Positions 1 through 8,202 are shown, counted from the first letter of the stretch. The stretch: 64,000 nucleotides of DNA from Caldicoprobacter oshimai DSM 21659 (GCA_000526435.1 JAGB01000001.1:124001-188000); one strand, 5' to 3'. A program made the numbers and translations. The notes: generated by a model from the sequence alone, not told the origin.

Positions 1-804
1 CAAAAGCTTATTGCCGATTACATCCTGAACAATTACGATAAGGCCGCTTTCATGACGGCGTCCAAGATAGGCCAGAAGGTGGGGGTAAGCGAGTCCACCG
101 TGGTAAGATTTGCTAATATGCTGGGCTATGAGGGGTATCCGCAGCTTCAAAAGGCGCTGCAGGAGGTGATTCGCAATAAACTAACTACGGTGCAGCGAAT
201 AGAGATGACCTCCGAGCTCGACGAATCTACTCTATTGAAGACTGTGTCAAAGATGGACATAAACAATATACGCCTCACCGTTGAAGAGATAGACAAAGAG
301 GTTTTCAATAGAGTGGTTGAGAGGATTTTTTCAGCAAGAAGCATATATGTGCTGGGGTTGAGGAGCGCTGCGCCTCTGGCTCAATTTATGGGATATTATC
401 TGAGCTTCATATTTGAAAAAGTAAGAGTGGTGACCTCCGGGGTTAACGATATATTGGAGCAGCTCATTCACATTCAGCCGCAGGACCTGCTGATTGGCAT
501 AAGCTTTCCCAGGTATGCAAGGCGAACGGTAGAGGCCATGGCATTTGCTAAAAACAAAGGGGCCGAGACGGTGGCCATAACCGATTCGCTGCTGTCGCCT
601 CTTACATCTTATGCAGACCACATATTGTTGGCAAGAAGCGATATGGCCTCCTTTGTCGATTCGCTGGTGGCGCCCTTGAGCCTTATCAATGCCCTGATTG
701 TGGCTGTGGGCATTCGCAAGAAGACCGATATCTCATCCGATTTTCAAGAGCTTGAGAGGATATGGGACGAATACCAGGTGTATATTGGTAAGGATCGTTC
801 TTAA
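1..804 (+). CDS. RpiR/MurR-family transcriptional regulator, 5'-truncated by window edge
   Basis: The frame is open from base 1, so the true start lies outside the window; the ATG at 52 is internal. The visible part begins inside an N-terminal RpiR-type helix-turn-helix (the 'ASKIGQKVGVSESTVVRFANMLGY' region). A SIS sugar-isomerase-like domain follows, with 'VLGLRSAA', 'LIGISFPRYARRTVEA' and 'AVAITDSLLSPL'-type segments. Family members sense phosphosugars through the SIS domain and control sugar or amino-sugar genes. The ligand cannot be read here. The histidine phosphatase gene starts 13 bases after the stop, so the two are probably co-transcribed. Confidence 0.9.
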   Translation, partial: QKLIADYILNNYDKAAFMTASKIGQKVGVSESTVVRFANMLGYEGYPQLQKALQEVIRNKLTTVQRIEMTSELDESTLLKTVSKMDINNIRLTVEEIDKEVFNRVVERIFSARSIYVLGLRSAAPLAQFMGYYLSFIFEKVRVVTSGVNDILEQLIHIQPQDLLIGISFPRYARRTVEAMAFAKNKGAETVAITDSLLSPLTSYADHILLARSDMASFVDSLVAPLSLINALIVAVGIRKKTDISSDFQELERIWDEYQVYIGKDRS

Positions 805-817
805 GGGGAAATATGGC

Positions 818-1426
818 GTGTTTGTCTACATTGTAAGGCACGGGGAAACCGAATGGAACGTTGAGGGCAGAACGCAGGGGGCCTGCGACATAGGGTTGAC
901 CGATGAAGGGCGCAGACAGGCATTGCGGCTGGCCAGGCGCCTCAAAGGTGTGCCGATTAGGAAAATATACTGCAGCGACTTGAAAAGGGCTTTTGAGACC
1001 GCTTCAATCATAGGGAACGAGATTGGTCGGCAGTGGGTGGCCACTCCGCTTCTAAGGGAGGCCTGTTTTGGAAAGTGGGAAGGCCACACCATAGGCGAGA
1101 TCGAATGCATCTTCCCGGGACAGCTATCCCGGTGGTATCGTGACCACACCTTTTGTGCTCCAGGCGGGGAAAGCTTAAGTTGCGTCAGGGAGAGGATAAT
1201 CAAGTTTATAGACCAAATCAAGTCTTTAGAAATAGCACAGGATGAGGGTATCCTGGTGGTCTCCCACGCTTTGACCTGCAAAGTGCTTATATTGGAGCTT
1301 ATGGATCTGCCATTATCTTATATCAGGAGAATCAAACAGGACAATACAGGCTTGACTGTGATAAAGGTGTTGCCTGAAGGTAATGTGCTCGTTTCGCTCA
1401 ATGAGACGTACCATGTTGCTGATTGA
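818..1426 (+). CDS. Histidine phosphatase family protein (phosphoglycerate mutase-like / alpha-ribazole phosphatase-like)
   Basis: About 202 residues of the histidine phosphatase superfamily. The phospho-acceptor motif 'VRHGETEWN' is at the N-terminus, a 'REACFGKWEG' segment is near residue 80, and the second catalytic histidine sits in 'VVSHALTCK'. The open frame runs upstream to 698, but I chose GTG at 818: AAGGGG (803-808) lies just before it and family members begin directly at this strand. The likely role is hydrolysis of a small phosphomonoester. 'REACFGKWEG' resembles CobC-type phosphatases, but no cobalamin genes are nearby, so the substrate is unassigned. Confidence 0.88.
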   Translation: MFVYIVRHGETEWNVEGRTQGACDIGLTDEGRRQALRLARRLKGVPIRKIYCSDLKRAFETASIIGNEIGRQWVATPLLREACFGKWEGHTIGEIECIFPGQLSRWYRDHTFCAPGGESLSCVRERIIKFIDQIKSLEIAQDEGILVVSHALTCKVLILELMDLPLSYIRRIKQDNTGLTVIKVLPEGNVLVSLNETYHVAD

Positions 1427-1433
1427 ATGTTAC

Positions 1434-1462
1434 TTGTACTGTATGGCTTGTCAGGTTATAAT
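1434..1462 (+). promoter_or_regulatory. Candidate sigma-A promoter for the hutP-aroH-cmk-plsC-ispH operon
   Basis: TTGTAC (1434-1439), a 17-base spacer and a consensus TATAAT (1457-1462) lie in the gap before the HutP-like gene. The -10 is perfect and the -35 is partial. Transcription would start near 1469. Confidence 0.55.
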
Positions 1463-1523
1463 GATGGGTGAAGGGTTTGTGATGGCGAGATAAAAATATA
1501 AAGCCGGTGATGGAGGACATGGG

Positions 1524-1937
1524 ATGAATCTGGTGGGAAGCAAAGAGGTTGCCCGGGCGGCCATAGAGATGTCGTTGACCCGGACCAGGGAAGAAGAAAA
1601 GGCGTTAAAGGAGCAGCTGCATCGCGAAGGCATAAGCGCTGCAGCGGTTGATTACGGCGGGGAGTTCATAACATCGGTCAACAAGATTGTAGAGAGGGCC
1701 GTTGTGGCTGCAAAAAGGGAAGGGGTAATAAGCGAGACGCATCCAGAAGAAGGGGCAGTGGCGGGAGCAACTAGGGAAGCCATCTCGCAGATCATGAACA
1801 AGGCCATTGGCCTTAACGTAGGTGGTAAGATAGGAATTGCCAGGTGCGGTGACCACATAAGCGTGGCTTTGTTCTTTGGCATAGGAATGATCCATTTAAA
1901 CGAGGTGGCCATTGGCCTGGGACATAGGGTGGTATAG
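1524..1937 (+). CDS. hutP: HutP-family RNA-binding regulator
   Basis: A 137-residue protein with the HutP fold signature: a helical N-terminus with 'RTREEEKALKEQL', a central 'ETHPEEGAVAGATREA' and a C-terminal 'GDHISVALFFGIGMIHLNEVAIGLGHR'. In Bacillus subtilis, HutP is an L-histidine- and Mg2+-dependent antiterminator that binds hut mRNA. Histidines in 'ETHPEE' and 'GLGHR' are candidates for the metal-ligand positions. The start ATG has GGAGG at 1512-1516. No histidine utilisation genes are present. It heads an operon with aroH and cmk, so its RNA target here is unknown. Confidence 0.85.
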   Translation: MNLVGSKEVARAAIEMSLTRTREEEKALKEQLHREGISAAAVDYGGEFITSVNKIVERAVVAAKREGVISETHPEEGAVAGATREAISQIMNKAIGLNVGGKIGIARCGDHISVALFFGIGMIHLNEVAIGLGHRVV

Positions 1938-1953
1938 TTGAGGTGTTTTTTAT

Positions 1954-2316
1954 ATGCACATTAAAGCCATAAGGGGAGCTATAACCGTCGAAGAAAATAC
2001 GCGCCAAGAGATTCTGGACAAGACAAAAACGCTGTTGCGTGCTATAATAGAGAAGAATAGTTTGCGCCGTGAAGACATAATCAGCATTATCTTTACAGCG
2101 ACAAGGGATCTGGACGCGGTATATCCTGCGGTTGCTGCCAGGGAGATGGGCATGACCCAGGTACCGCTTTTGTGCTGCCAGGAGATGTATGTGGAGGGTA
2201 GCCTGGAAAAGTGCATACGGGTGCTCATCCACGTCCATTGGGATGATGATAAAGTTCCCCACCATGTGTATCTTGAAAAAGCTGTAAATTTAAGGCCGGA
2301 TATTGCACAAACTTGA
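1954..2316 (+). CDS. aroH: Chorismate mutase, AroH class
   Basis: A 120-residue monofunctional AroH-type chorismate mutase, the usual length for this family. It converts chorismate to prephenate for phenylalanine and tyrosine synthesis. Recognisable family blocks are 'AIRGAITVEENT' at the N-terminus, 'IIFTATRDLDAVYPAVAAREMG' in the middle and 'CIRVLIHVHWD' near the C-terminus, which contain the Arg/Glu/Tyr residues lining the active site. It lies 16 bases after the HutP-like gene and just upstream of cmk, an arrangement consistent with one operon. Confidence 0.93.
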   Translation: MHIKAIRGAITVEENTRQEILDKTKTLLRAIIEKNSLRREDIISIIFTATRDLDAVYPAVAAREMGMTQVPLLCCQEMYVEGSLEKCIRVLIHVHWDDDKVPHHVYLEKAVNLRPDIAQT

Positions 2317-2335
2317 GCTTCAGAGGAGTGTCTTG

Positions 2336-3016
2336 ATGAAGACGATTACCATTGCTATAGACGGCCCTGCAGGGGCGGGTAAAAGCACCATAGCTAAAAT
2401 AGTCGCTCAGAGGCTGGACATACATTATTTGGATACGGGAGCCATGTATCGGGCGGTAGCTTTAAAGGTGCTGCAGGAAGGTTTGGACCCCTCAAATCAT
2501 GAACAGGTCATATCAATTCTCCCGTCAACTCACATCGGAGTTACATACCAGCACAAGCTTCAACGCGTATATCTGGATGGAGAAGATGTCACCCATCTGC
2601 TCAGGCAGCCAGAGGTGGCAAAGGCCGCTTCAGAGATAGCGGTCATTCCCGAGGTGCGCATAAAGCTGGTGGAGCTGCAGCGGAGCATAGCACAGAATTA
2701 TTCGGTGGTAGTAGACGGAAGGGATATAGGGACCTTTGTATTGCCCAATGCGGATAAAAAGTTTTACTTGACGGCTACGCTGGAGGAGAGGGCAAAGCGC
2801 CGATGGCTAGAAATGCGTGAGAAGGGCTATAATCAAAGCCTGGAGGATGTCAAAAAAGAGCTTGAAGCCCGTGACAGGAATGATATGAATAGAGCCTTTG
2901 CGCCTTTACGCAAAGCGGAGGATGCCATACTCATAGATACCACTGGAAAATCGATTGAGCAGGTGGCTGACGAGGTATGCCGATATTTGACGGATATATC
3001 TGCTGATGGCTGGTAA
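2336..3016 (+). CDS. cmk: Cytidylate kinase
   Basis: About 226 residues. It phosphorylates CMP and dCMP using ATP. The P-loop 'GPAGAGKST' is at the N-terminus, followed by 'LDTGAMYRAV' and 'VVDGRDIGTFVLPNA', and the lid region 'KRRWLEM' and 'RDRNDMNRAFAPL' is present. I chose ATG at 2336, with AGAGGAG at 2322-2328, over the upstream in-frame codon at 2303, which overlaps aroH. It is followed closely by plsC and ispH-rpsA, a gene order seen in many Clostridia. Confidence 0.96.
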   Translation: MKTITIAIDGPAGAGKSTIAKIVAQRLDIHYLDTGAMYRAVALKVLQEGLDPSNHEQVISILPSTHIGVTYQHKLQRVYLDGEDVTHLLRQPEVAKAASEIAVIPEVRIKLVELQRSIAQNYSVVVDGRDIGTFVLPNADKKFYLTATLEERAKRRWLEMREKGYNQSLEDVKKELEARDRNDMNRAFAPLRKAEDAILIDTTGKSIEQVADEVCRYLTDISADGW

Positions 3017-3037
3017 AAGAAAAGCGGGGTGATACCT

Positions 3038-3619
3038 TTGTTCTACAAATTTGCACGTGCTATAGTGCGCCCCATAGTGTTTTTGCTCTTCAGGCCTCGA
3101 GTTGAAGGGCTTGAGAATTTTCCGATGGAAGGCAAGACCATCGTGTATTCAAATCATATCTCGCTGCTAGACCCCATACTGATCGGCTGTGTGCTACCGA
3201 GGCAGGTATTTTTTATGGCAAAAGTGGAATTGTTTAAAATTCCGGTGCTGCGAACCATAATCAGGCATCTTGGAGCTTTCCCCGTAAAGCGAGGTTCGGC
3301 AGACCTGTCGGCTATTAAGCATTCCCTTCAGGTGCTCAGTGAAGGAAAGGTGTTTGGTATCTTTCCTGAGGGCACAAGAAGCAAAACCGGTTTTCTTCAA
3401 AGCTTTTCCCATGGTATAGCTTCCATCGCTCATAAATCCAGGGCCAAGGTTTTACCCATTGCCATTGTGGGGCAATATAGATTGTTCAGGCCGATAACGG
3501 TCAGGATCGGCAAACCATTGAATTTTGATAATTACTTTGACCAGAAATCCAATACCGAGCTTCTCGAGAAGATGGCTGATGAAATGGAGCAGGCGCTTAG
3601 AAGTTTGCTCAGCGCTTAA
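3038..3619 (+). CDS. plsC: 1-acyl-sn-glycerol-3-phosphate acyltransferase
   Basis: About 193 residues of the PlsC/LPLAT family. It acylates lysophosphatidic acid to phosphatidic acid at the inner face of the membrane. The HX4D catalytic motif is in 'NHISLLDP', the substrate-binding 'FPEGTRS' motif is present, and a hydrophobic N-terminal stretch can anchor it to the membrane. The frame opens with GTG at 3029, but TTG at 3038 is better placed behind GGGGTGAT (3026-3033), so I prefer it; the difference is three residues. It lies between cmk and ispH-rpsA. Confidence 0.93.
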   Translation: MFYKFARAIVRPIVFLLFRPRVEGLENFPMEGKTIVYSNHISLLDPILIGCVLPRQVFFMAKVELFKIPVLRTIIRHLGAFPVKRGSADLSAIKHSLQVLSEGKVFGIFPEGTRSKTGFLQSFSHGIASIAHKSRAKVLPIAIVGQYRLFRPITVRIGKPLNFDNYFDQKSNTELLEKMADEMEQALRSLLSA

Positions 3620-3641
3620 AATCAGGAGGAGGCTTTTTAGG

Positions 3642-5825
3642 TTGAACATCATAGTGGCAAAAAATGCGGGTTTTTGTTTTGGTGTCAGGCGCGCTGTGGA
3701 GGCGGTATATAAGCAGCTTGAAAGGCCAGGCAAGGTTTATACTTACGGGCCGATTATTCATAACCCCCAGGTGGTGGAGGAGCTGAAGGCAAAAGGAGTC
3801 GTCATTGCAGAGGATTTGGAACATATAGAGGAAGGTACCATTATAATTCGTTCCCATGGCGTGCCACCGCACGTTTACCGGTTGATGAAGGATAAAGGGC
3901 TACAGGTAGTCGATGCCACATGTCCTTATGTGAAGCGGGTTCACAATCTGGTGAGCAAATACCACAGCAAGGGTTATCAGATTGTCATAGTCGGAGAAAA
4001 GGAACATCCCGAAGTAATAGGTATAAACGGCTGGTGCGACAATTCTGCATTTGTGATTAATGACCCTGAACAGGTGGAGTCCCTGCCTCATATGGCCAAG
4101 GCTTGCGTGGTAGCCCAGACCACAACGTCACACCAGAAATGGGATGCAATAGTAGAGCGGCTTCATAGCAAAGTTGATCAGCTTGAAGTCTTCAATACCA
4201 TATGCAATACGACGGCTGTGAGACAGGCTGAAGCTGAAGCCATAGCCAAGATGGTGGATGTGATGCTGGTCATCGGAGGCAAAAACAGCTCCAATACCCG
4301 AAAGCTCTACTCCATATGTAAAGCCCATTGTAAAAAAACCTTTGCCATTGAAACGGCGAAGGATATTGAGGTTAATGCAATAGATCCAGGGGATAAGGTA
4401 GGCATTACCGCTGGTGCCTCTACTCCTGACTGGATCATCAAGGAGGTAATTGATATGGTGAGTCAATTGAATGATGAGAAAACGGGTTCGACCTTAAATG
4501 GGCAGCGACAGGATGATACCCGGATTTCGCGGGGACAAGCTGTCCAGCAGGAAATGCAAAATGAAGCCCTTGAGAGCAGCAATTATGACCTGAAAGGCGG
4601 CGCAGATAAATCGGCGCCTGCAATGGAGAATGCGGTACAGCAGGAACAACCAGAGCCGGAGATGCCAGCTATGGAGGATTTTGAAAAGACGGTGGTATCC
4701 TTGAGACCCGGTCAGGTTGTTCGGGGCACGATACTAAAAATAACGCCCGAAGAGGTCATAGTAAATCTGGGCTACAAGTCAGATGGCGTGCTGCCCATCA
4801 GTGAATTGACGTTGATTGACCACCATACGGGGGAAGTTAAATGGCACGAAGGCGACCCCATAGACGTCCAGGTCGTGAAGATCGATGATGGCGAGGGTAA
4901 CGTTCTCCTTGCACGTAAGTCCCTTGAAAGAAGGCTGGCATGGAAGGAGCTTGAAGAGGGTTTCAAGAGTGGCAGAGAGTTTAAAGGCATCTGCACCGAG
5001 GTGGTAAAGGGTGGCGTGCTGGCCGATGTGAACGGTATTCAGGCCTTTGTGCCCGCTTCGCACCTATCTACGCGGTATATAGAAGATTTAAATTCCCTTG
5101 TGGGGACGACCTTGCGGCTTAAGATCCTGGAGCTGGACCGGCGCAGGAATAGGGTAGTGGCTTCCCAGAAAGTCATCCTGCAGGAGGAGGAAGAAGCCAG
5201 AAGGAAAGCGCTGTGGGATTCCATACAGGAGGGGCAGGTAATTACAGGAACGGTTAAAAGGCTTACAGATTTTGGCGCTTTTGTAGATATAGGCGGGGTA
5301 GATGGGCTGGTTCACATATCTGACCTGTCGTGGGGGCATATAGGTCATCCCCGGGAGGTTGTACAGGAAAACCAGACCATAACCGTAAGGGTGCTTTCGG
5401 TGGATAGAGAAAGGGGAAGGATTGCCCTTGGGTATAAGCAAACCCTTCCACAGCCCTGGGATAACGTGGGGGAGAAATACCACATAGGGGATGTTGTGAC
5501 TGGCAAGGTGGTAAGGCTCACCCATTTTGGGGCTTTTGTGGAGCTTGAACCGGGCGTTGATGGGCTGGTGCACATATCAGAGGTGGCTGACAGGCATGTC
5601 AACAGGGTGGCCGACGTGCTGCAGGTAGGGCAAATGGTAAGCGTTAAAATACTGGATGTAAAACCAGAGCAGCGAAGGATAAGCCTCAGCATAAGAGAAG
5701 CGCTTCGCGAGCAGGAGGAAAAAGAAGCTAGCGAGGTGGAACAGCTATATCAGGACGATGAGAGCTTATCGGTCAGCTTGGCAGAGCTCTTTCCGGATAA
5801 ATTGAGGCCCAAGAAACTTAAATAA
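3642..5825 (+). CDS. ispH: Fused 4-hydroxy-3-methylbut-2-enyl diphosphate reductase and ribosomal protein S1-like protein
   Basis: A 727-residue two-part protein. Residues 1 to about 280 are IspH, the last enzyme of the MEP isoprenoid pathway. Its three [4Fe-4S] cysteines are in 'AGFCFGVRRA' (Cys12), 'VDATCPYV' and 'FNTICNTT'. After an acidic linker (about 285-345) come four S1 RNA-binding domains at roughly 355-425, 445-510, 530-600 and 615-690, the last two with typical 'DFGAFVDIGG' and 'HFGAFVELEPG' strands. Such IspH-RpsA fusions are known in Clostridia. The TTG start at 3642 follows AGGAGGAGG (3624-3632); the longer frame from 3525 overlaps plsC and lacks family similarity. Confidence 0.95.
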   Translation: MNIIVAKNAGFCFGVRRAVEAVYKQLERPGKVYTYGPIIHNPQVVEELKAKGVVIAEDLEHIEEGTIIIRSHGVPPHVYRLMKDKGLQVVDATCPYVKRVHNLVSKYHSKGYQIVIVGEKEHPEVIGINGWCDNSAFVINDPEQVESLPHMAKACVVAQTTTSHQKWDAIVERLHSKVDQLEVFNTICNTTAVRQAEAEAIAKMVDVMLVIGGKNSSNTRKLYSICKAHCKKTFAIETAKDIEVNAIDPGDKVGITAGASTPDWIIKEVIDMVSQLNDEKTGSTLNGQRQDDTRISRGQAVQQEMQNEALESSNYDLKGGADKSAPAMENAVQQEQPEPEMPAMEDFEKTVVSLRPGQVVRGTILKITPEEVIVNLGYKSDGVLPISELTLIDHHTGEVKWHEGDPIDVQVVKIDDGEGNVLLARKSLERRLAWKELEEGFKSGREFKGICTEVVKGGVLADVNGIQAFVPASHLSTRYIEDLNSLVGTTLRLKILELDRRRNRVVASQKVILQEEEEARRKALWDSIQEGQVITGTVKRLTDFGAFVDIGGVDGLVHISDLSWGHIGHPREVVQENQTITVRVLSVDRERGRIALGYKQTLPQPWDNVGEKYHIGDVVTGKVVRLTHFGAFVELEPGVDGLVHISEVADRHVNRVADVLQVGQMVSVKILDVKPEQRRISLSIREALREQEEKEASEVEQLYQDDESLSVSLAELFPDKLRPKKLK

Positions 5826-5848
5826 AGGCAGCGTAAGCTGCTTTTATT
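5824..5848 (+). terminator. Hairpin terminator after ispH-rpsA
   Basis: AAAGGCAGC pairs with GCTGCTTTT around a GTAA loop, and the 3' arm supplies the T-rich tail. It overlaps the stop codon region of the fusion gene. Confidence 0.6.
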
Positions 5849-5934
5849 GGTTTTGGATGTATAAAATTTTCGGTTATGGTAAGACTAAATACTGAACCTC
5901 ACAAACACATTGAGACCCCCCTTTACAATTTTTG

Positions 5935-5969
5935 AGCCGCGAAAAACAGCCTTTCGCGGCTTTCTTTTT
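5935..5969 (+). terminator. Strong intrinsic terminator before cheR
   Basis: AGCCGCGAAA (5935-5944) and TTTCGCGGCT (5952-5961) form a perfect 10-bp stem with a 7-base loop, followed by a T-rich tract to 5969. It isolates the ispH operon from cheR. With the hairpin at 5824 it makes a tandem terminator. Confidence 0.85.
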
Positions 5970-6029
5970 GTCAAATTGTGTGATAAACTCTATTTAGTCA
6001 AGGAACCAGATGGGGTAGGGGGATGGTGC

Positions 6030-6803
6030 ATGAAGTGGACATATGAAGAATTTAAAAGAGCGGTGCTAGAGCTAACCGGCATCGATTTATCCAATTACAA
6101 GGAAAAGCAGATGAAAAGGCGTATCGATTCATTGATAAGCCGTAACGGCTATGATGGGTACCAGGCATATTACCGGGCACTTGTTGAAGATAAAGAGAGG
6201 CTAGCCCGGTTTTTGAGCTATATAACCATAAACGTTTCTGAGTTTTTTCGAAATCCCAATCAATGGGCCGTCCTTGAAAAGGAGATACTTCCCGATTTGC
6301 TGAAAAAGTACAGCAGTATCAACATTTGGAGTGCAGCCTGTTCTACCGGCGAGGAGCCCTATTCGCTGGTGATGCTCTTGACCAAGTTTCTCCCGCTGGA
6401 GCGCATACGCATCCTGGCCACCGATATAGACCAGGAGGCGCTAAACAAAGCCAGGGAGGGCATATACGATGCCAGGAGCTTACAGTCGGTGCCGCGGGGA
6501 TTGGTCGATAGATATTTTAAACCTCTCAATGGCCTTTTTGCCATTGATCCTCGAATTAAAGCATGCGTCGACTTTAAACGCCATGACTTGTTAAAGGACC
6601 CTTTTCCAGAAAATTGCCATCTCATACTGTGCAGGAACGTCATGATATATTTTACAGAGGAAGCCAAAGTAAAGGTTTATGAGAAGCTCCACGATGCGCT
6701 TCATCCGGACGGAGTATTGTTTGTGGGCAGCACCGAACAAATCATAATCCCCCAGAGATATAAACTCCAGCCCCTCAAACCCTTTTTTTATAAGAGGATA
6801 TGA
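6030..6803 (+). CDS. cheR: Chemotaxis protein methyltransferase CheR
   Basis: About 257 residues. It methylates glutamates on chemoreceptors using S-adenosylmethionine. An N-terminal helical domain (about 1-75, 'YKEKQMKRRIDSLISRNG') is followed by the methyltransferase domain with 'IWSAACSTGEEPYSL', 'ILATDIDQEALNKA' and 'LILCRNVMIYF'. The start at 6030 is preceded by GGGGGA; the longer frame from 5910 would cross the terminator at 5935. It lies 3 bases from the convergent cheB gene, far from the main motility operon. Together the two set receptor adaptation. Confidence 0.95.
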   Translation: MKWTYEEFKRAVLELTGIDLSNYKEKQMKRRIDSLISRNGYDGYQAYYRALVEDKERLARFLSYITINVSEFFRNPNQWAVLEKEILPDLLKKYSSINIWSAACSTGEEPYSLVMLLTKFLPLERIRILATDIDQEALNKAREGIYDARSLQSVPRGLVDRYFKPLNGLFAIDPRIKACVDFKRHDLLKDPFPENCHLILCRNVMIYFTEEAKVKVYEKLHDALHPDGVLFVGSTEQIIIPQRYKLQPLKPFFYKRI

Positions 6804-6806
6804 GGT

Positions 6807-7817
6807 TTAGCCAGAGCAGAGGGCGTTTATCCTGCATGCTATGTTGTTCAAATCAACTATTTCGTCGTAAAGCCCATGCTGTATGATGGCTTTCGGCATC
6901 CCAAATATGGTACAGGTAGAAGCCGACTGTGCTATGACGTAACTGCCGGCTTTTTTAGCCTTTTGTATCCCCGCCAGACCATCATTCCCCATGCCAGTCA
7001 TTATGACGCACAGGGCCTCACGGCCGTACGTCTTGCCGGCCGTTTCCATGAGCAGGTCCACCGAAGGAGCGTGTATATAGCCAAACATGTCCTTGGGATA
7101 GAGAGAAACCACGTCCCTTTTTTCTATGGCTATGTTCATTCCACCGGGGCATATGTAAACGTGGCCTGGCTGCAATACCTGATTGTGCTGGGCTTCAATC
7201 ACAGGCACTGTGGAGATGGAATCAAGGCGCTGTGCCAGGCTTTTCGTAAATATGGGCGGCATGTGCTGCGCTATGACTATTGGGGCGGCGATGTTGGGCT
7301 TGATGTTGGGTATGACCTCGGCCAGGGCTTTGGGCCCTCCGGTTGATATCCCTATACAAACTATGGCATACTTGCTATTTAGTGGTAAAGCGTTATTTAC
7401 AGCCTTATGCTCATTTTGTTGTCTGTTTTGAGCGGCGCCGTATGCGTTGCTTTCAATGGCCATGTATATTTTTTTCAGCAGTGTATCTTCGCTTAATTGT
7501 TCTTTTGATACATAGTCAATAGCACCGTTTTCCAATGCTCTGAGGGTAAGTTCGACCTCTTCGCTTGTCAGGGAGCTTACCAGTATTACAGGGATAGGAC
7601 AGGTTGCCATGATCCTCTCTACCGCTTCTATGCCGGACATACGGGGCATCACGATATCCATAGTGACTATATCAGGGCGCAGGGCCTGAACCTTTTCCAC
7701 GGCCTCGATGCCATCTCTGGCCACACCCACCACCTTTATATTGGGGTCTGATTCAATGAGCGAGCGAATTCGCATCCGCATAAAAGCTGAATCGTCTGCT
7801 ATCAATACTTTAATCAA
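6807..7817 (-). CDS. cheB: Chemotaxis response regulator / protein-glutamate methylesterase CheB
   Basis: About 336 residues. An N-terminal receiver domain ('LIADDSAFMR' acidic pocket, phospho-acceptor in 'DIVTMDIVMPRM') is followed by a C-terminal CheB methylesterase domain. The Ser-His-Asp triad is in 'GISTGGPKAL', 'QHMPPIFTKSLAQRL' and 'MTGMGNDGLAGI'. It removes methyl groups from receptors and deamidates glutamines. The TTG at 7817 is the likely start because AGGAGATGAT overlaps the upstream ATG at 7826, which therefore cannot be read efficiently. It is convergent with cheR. Confidence 0.95.
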   Translation of the reverse strand: MIKVLIADDSAFMRMRIRSLIESDPNIKVVGVARDGIEAVEKVQALRPDIVTMDIVMPRMSGIEAVERIMATCPIPVILVSSLTSEEVELTLRALENGAIDYVSKEQLSEDTLLKKIYMAIESNAYGAAQNRQQNEHKAVNNALPLNSKYAIVCIGISTGGPKALAEVIPNIKPNIAAPIVIAQHMPPIFTKSLAQRLDSISTVPVIEAQHNQVLQPGHVYICPGGMNIAIEKRDVVSLYPKDMFGYIHAPSVDLLMETAGKTYGREALCVIMTGMGNDGLAGIQKAKKAGSYVIAQSASTCTIFGMPKAIIQHGLYDEIVDLNNIACRINALCSG

Positions 7818-7920
7818 AAAGATCATCTCCTATTGCGTTGTTTTAATGCATATATATTATAACAAAAAAAGAGGGTCATGGTTGAGAGCAAATGGCAGTG
7901 GCTATTCTGTCCCTTTCGGA

Positions 7921-7983
7921 TTGACCTGTCCACTTCTTCGGGTTATAATGATTATACGAACAGCAGCTGTTCTTTTATTCGAT
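7921..7983 (+). promoter_or_regulatory. Near-consensus sigma-A promoter followed by a palindrome at the start site
   Basis: TTGACC (7921-7926), a 17-base spacer and TATAAT (7944-7949) make a strong promoter on the plus strand. The 15-base palindrome GAACAGCAGCTGTTC (7959-7973) lies at or just after the predicted start and is followed by TTTTATTC. It could be an operator or an early terminator hairpin. The first gene downstream is the small reading frame at 8155 interrupted by the TnpB element. Confidence 0.5.
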
Positions 7984-7990
7984 AGGGTGG

Positions 7991-8013
7991 GAGAGGGTAT
8001 AATCCCTTTTTTG
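7991..8013 (+). terminator. Possible weak terminator in the 7827-8154 gap
   Basis: GAGAGGG pairs with CCCTTTT, with some G-T pairs, around a TATAAT loop, and is followed by T residues. The stem is weak. The rest of the 7827-8154 gap holds only the promoter at 7921 and no convincing gene. Confidence 0.3.
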
Positions 8014-8154
8014 AAATGTTTTGCCTGATGAATATAGCATGGCTAGCAATATGCCAGGCGGCAAGCTTAAGAATTATAACCCATTTGGATGGCGTTTTTC
8101 AGATGGGCCGTGCTGTATTCAAATAAAGATATGGGATGAAGGAGGTAACAACGG

Positions 8155-8196
8155 TTGAAAATATCAATACAAAATGATATAATTTTAATTGGATGA
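8155..8196 (+). pseudogene. 5' fragment of a small host gene interrupted by the TnpB element
   Basis: A TTG codon at 8155 follows a near-perfect Shine-Dalgarno sequence, AAGGAGGTA (8139-8147), with 7-base spacing. It opens a frame of only 13 codons, 'MKISIQNDIILIG', which ends at TGA (8194-8196) where the mobile element begins. A strong translation start for a 13-residue frame suggests an interrupted gene. The frame at 9925-10167 is the proposed remainder. Confidence 0.55.
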
Positions 8197-8202
8197 TTAT
8201 CG

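Noticed and set aside
698-817. N-terminal extension of the histidine phosphatase
   Set aside because: The upstream codons overlap the RpiR gene in another frame and lack similarity to the family; GTG at 818 has a good ribosome binding site.
3525-3641. Upstream extension of ispH
   Set aside because: These 39 codons overlap plsC, are not IspH-like, and the TTG at 3642 has AGGAGGAGG at the right distance.
7957-7973. LexA/DinR operator overlapping the 7921 promoter
   Set aside because: CGAAC and GTTC half-sites are present, but the spacing is 7 bases rather than the 4 of the Firmicute SOS box, and the gene downstream is not a repair gene.
7708-8028. 106-codon plus-strand frame over the cheB start region
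   Set aside because: It lies mostly antisense to cheB, has no ribosome binding site and unnatural composition; it looks like a shadow frame.
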